Positions 19,686-20,755 of a stretch of DNA of 20,755 nt are shown in pieces. A model generated the notes under the pieces. It had not been told where the DNA came from. It ran no database searches and saw nothing but the letters and a program-made list of their open reading frames with translations. The first letter of the stretch is position 1, and every line of letters starts with the position of its first letter. This DNA comes from Zipacnadum sp036504235 (GTDB taxonomy: Bacteria > Armatimonadota > Zipacnadia > Zipacnadales > Zipacnadaceae): NCBI GenBank assembly GCA_036504235.1, contig DASXVN010000056.1, positions 1-20,755 of the forward strand, read 5' to 3'. A program made the position numbers and the translations under genes.

Positions 19686-19761
19686 GCCGACGTAGCTCAG
19701 TTGGAAGAGCAGGGCACTTGTAATGCCCCGGTCGCCCGTTCGATTCGGGCCGTCGGCTCCA
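19686..19761 (+). tRNA. tRNA-Thr(TGT)
   Basis: A complete cloverleaf of 76 bases: acceptor GCCGACG/CGTCGGC, D-arm GCTC...GAGC, anticodon stem GGGCA/TGCCC around CTTGTAA with anticodon TGT, T-arm GCCCG-TTCGATT-CGGGC, discriminator T and encoded CCA. It starts five bases after the sigma-factor stop with no promoter between, so it is likely processed from the sigH transcript. Confidence 0.96.
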
Positions 19762-19818
19762 TTTCTCCCCGGCGAGCCCCGGCGCCGGAGACCGTTCGCG
19801 CCGATTGCGCATTTGCTG

Positions 19819-19847
19819 TTGACGAGCCCCAGACAAATCGCTATAAT
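19819..19847 (+). promoter_or_regulatory. Strong promoter upstream of tRNA-Tyr, tRNA-Thr and tuf
   Basis: TTGACG (19819-19824), exactly 17 bases, then TATAAT (19842-19847): the best promoter match in the window. Transcription would start near 19854 and read into tRNA-Tyr, tRNA-Thr(GGT) and tuf. The local sequence is more AT-rich than its surroundings. Confidence 0.82.
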
Positions 19848-19859
19848 ACTGTTTTGGTG

Positions 19860-19885
19860 GGCGCCCTAGCCGGGTTGGGGGCGCC
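19860..19885 (+). other. Hairpin at the start of the tRNA/tuf leader
   Basis: GGCGCCC (19860-19866) pairs with GGGCGCC (19879-19885) across a 12-base loop, followed by TTTCACCTT. It would form within the first 30 bases of the transcript from the 19819-19847 promoter. It may act as a weak terminator for transcripts arriving from sigH or as a processing signal. Confidence 0.35.
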
Positions 19886-19930
19886 TTTCACCTTCTATAG
19901 GTATATGTAGTGCCAGCAGTACCCCTTGGT

Positions 19931-20017
19931 GGAGGGGTGTCCGAGTGGTCAAAGGAAGCAGACTGTAAATCTGCCGGTGTAACGCCTACGTAGGTTCAAA
20001 TCCTGCCCCCTCCACCA
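19931..20017 (+). tRNA. tRNA-Tyr(GTA)
   Basis: An 87-base class II tRNA: acceptor GGAGGGG/CCCCTCC, anticodon stem GCAGA/TCTGC around CTGTAAA with anticodon GTA, a long variable arm (CGGTGTAACGCCTACG region), T-arm GTAGG-TTCAAAT-CCTGC, discriminator A and encoded CCA. Confidence 0.96.
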
Positions 20018-20024
20018 CCATATG

Positions 20025-20065
20025 AACGGCAGGCATAAAGGCAGGCCTGAAGGCAAGCTGCCGTT
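20025..20065 (+). other. Inverted repeat between tRNA-Tyr and tRNA-Thr
   Basis: AACGGCAG (20025-20032) and CTGCCGTT (20058-20065) form a perfect 8-bp outer stem, with further GGCAGGC/GCC repeats inside. It occupies the 88-base spacer where the related E. coli cluster has a glycine tRNA. It does not fold as a tRNA and may be a processing hairpin. Confidence 0.4.
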
Positions 20066-20105
20066 GTGCCTGACGATATGCAGTTGTTGCGCCTGACGTT
20101 CAAGG

Positions 20106-20181
20106 GCCCAGGTAGCTCAGTTGGCAGAGCGTGTCCTTGGTAAGGACAAGGTCACCGGTTCGAACCCGGTCCTGGGCTCCA
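20106..20181 (+). tRNA. tRNA-Thr(GGT)
   Basis: A complete 76-base cloverleaf: acceptor GCCCAGG/CCTGGGC, D-arm GCTC...GAGC, anticodon stem TGTCC/GGACA around TTGGTAA with anticodon GGT, T-arm ACCGG-TTCGAAC-CCGGT, discriminator T and encoded CCA. It precedes tuf by 106 bases, as thrT precedes tufB in E. coli. Confidence 0.96.
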
Positions 20182-20287
20182 CTGTCTATCAGGGCGGGCC
20201 CCGTGCCCGTCGTTCTACCGTGCCTCGGTACCGGAGGCCGGACTTAAGTCGGCGTAAGGGTCAGTTTTCTTCAGGAGGTGGCCGCAC

Positions 20288-20755
20288 ATGGCCAAGCAGA
20301 AGTTTGAACGAACAAAGCCGCACGTGAACATCGGGACGATTGGGCACGTGGACCACGGCAAAACGACGCTGACCTCGGCGATCACCAGGTGCTTGGCGAC
20401 GTCGAGCGACGGGGTCGCGAAGGTCGTGGAGTTCGACCAGATTGACTCGGCGCCCGAAGAGCGCGAGCGCGGCATAACCATCGCCATTGCGCACGTGGAG
20501 TACGAGACGAAGAAGCGGCATTACGCCCACGTGGACTGCCCGGGGCACGCCGACTATATCAAGAACATGATCACCGGGGCGGCGCAGATGGACGGCGCGA
20601 TCCTGGTCGTGGCCGCCTCCGACGGCCCCAAGCCCCAGACCCGGGAGCACATCCTGCTGGCCCGCCAGGTCAACGTACCGGCGCTGGTCGTCTTCCTCAA
20701 CAAGGTCGACGAGATGGATGACCCGGAGCTGCTGGAGCTGGTGGAGTTGGAGCTG
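20288..20755 (+). CDS. tuf: Elongation factor Tu (5' part, runs off the window)
   Basis: The first 156 codons of EF-Tu, the GTPase that delivers aminoacyl-tRNA to the ribosome. MAKQKFERTKPHVNIGTIGH opens the protein. G1 is GHVDHGKT (19-26), the switch I threonine lies in RGITIA (61-66), G3 is DCPGH (83-87) and G4 is NKVD (138-141). The switch region reads GITIAIAHVEYET where many bacteria have GITINTAHVEYET. The frame is still open at the window edge and the remaining roughly 240 residues lie outside. ATG 20288 has AGGAGGTGG about seven bases upstream. The leader 20182-20287 contains a small GCCTC/GAGGC hairpin near 20222-20238 but no second promoter that I can see. Confidence 0.98.
   Translation, partial: MAKQKFERTKPHVNIGTIGHVDHGKTTLTSAITRCLATSSDGVAKVVEFDQIDSAPEERERGITIAIAHVEYETKKRHYAHVDCPGHADYIKNMITGAAQMDGAILVVAASDGPKPQTREHILLARQVNVPALVVFLNKVDEMDDPELLELVELEL

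Overview
The window is high-GC bacterial DNA with tightly packed genes, many overlapping by a few bases, and frequent GTG/TTG starts. No phylogenetic marker settles the lineage. A SigH-type sigma factor lies just upstream of tRNA genes and an EF-Tu gene, and families of short GC-rich palindromes are scattered between and inside genes. I lean, with low confidence, towards a Terrabacteria-type phylum such as Armatimonadota or Chloroflexota.

Region 1 (118-8259, all minus strand, transcribed right to left) is a [NiFe]-hydrogenase block. The maturation genes hypA, hypF, hypC, hypD and hypE come first. A 52-residue rubredoxin follows, then three electron-transfer subunits of a group 3b-like NAD(P)-linked hydrogenase (sulfhydrogenase type): a 4Fe-4S beta subunit, an FAD/2Fe-2S gamma subunit and an Fe-S delta small subunit. 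The catalytic large subunit, expected next, is not in the window, and hypB is not seen. Electrons should pass NAD(P)H - FAD - Fe-S - small subunit - NiFe site, while the Hyp proteins build the Fe(CN)2CO centre and deliver nickel. HypF carries two small repeat-derived peptide insertions in its inter- and intra-domain linkers.

Region 2 (8337-11578, plus strand) starts at a near-consensus promoter. It holds a glucuronokinase-like GHMP sugar kinase, a CMP-sialate synthetase-like cytidylyltransferase translationally coupled to it, and a GT4-type glycosyltransferase, suggesting sugar activation and transfer for a surface glycan. It runs head-on into a minus-strand pair: a NodB-type polysaccharide deacetylase and the bifunctional NAD(P)HX repair enzyme Nnr. 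The glycosyltransferase and deacetylase reading frames overlap antisense by 117 bp.

Region 3 (13788-16966, plus strand) has a multi-spanning GT-C/PMT-like membrane protein, a single-domain cupin and an amidohydrolase-2 enzyme. A 287-bp intergenic stretch packed with four different palindromic repeats separates it from a convergent, exported pentapeptide-repeat protein (17254-18720, minus).

Region 4 (18832-20755, plus strand) is a translation locus: a promoter, a SigH-like sigma factor, tRNA-Thr(TGT) five bases after its stop, a second strong promoter, tRNA-Tyr(GTA), tRNA-Thr(GGT) and the 5' part of tuf. The order resembles the E. coli thrU-tyrU-glyT-thrT-tufB cluster with the glycine tRNA missing. 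I see no CRISPR array, insertion sequence or phage gene. The most unusual items are the palindrome insertions inside hypF, the kinase/cytidylyltransferase pair, and the sigH-tRNA-tuf arrangement.
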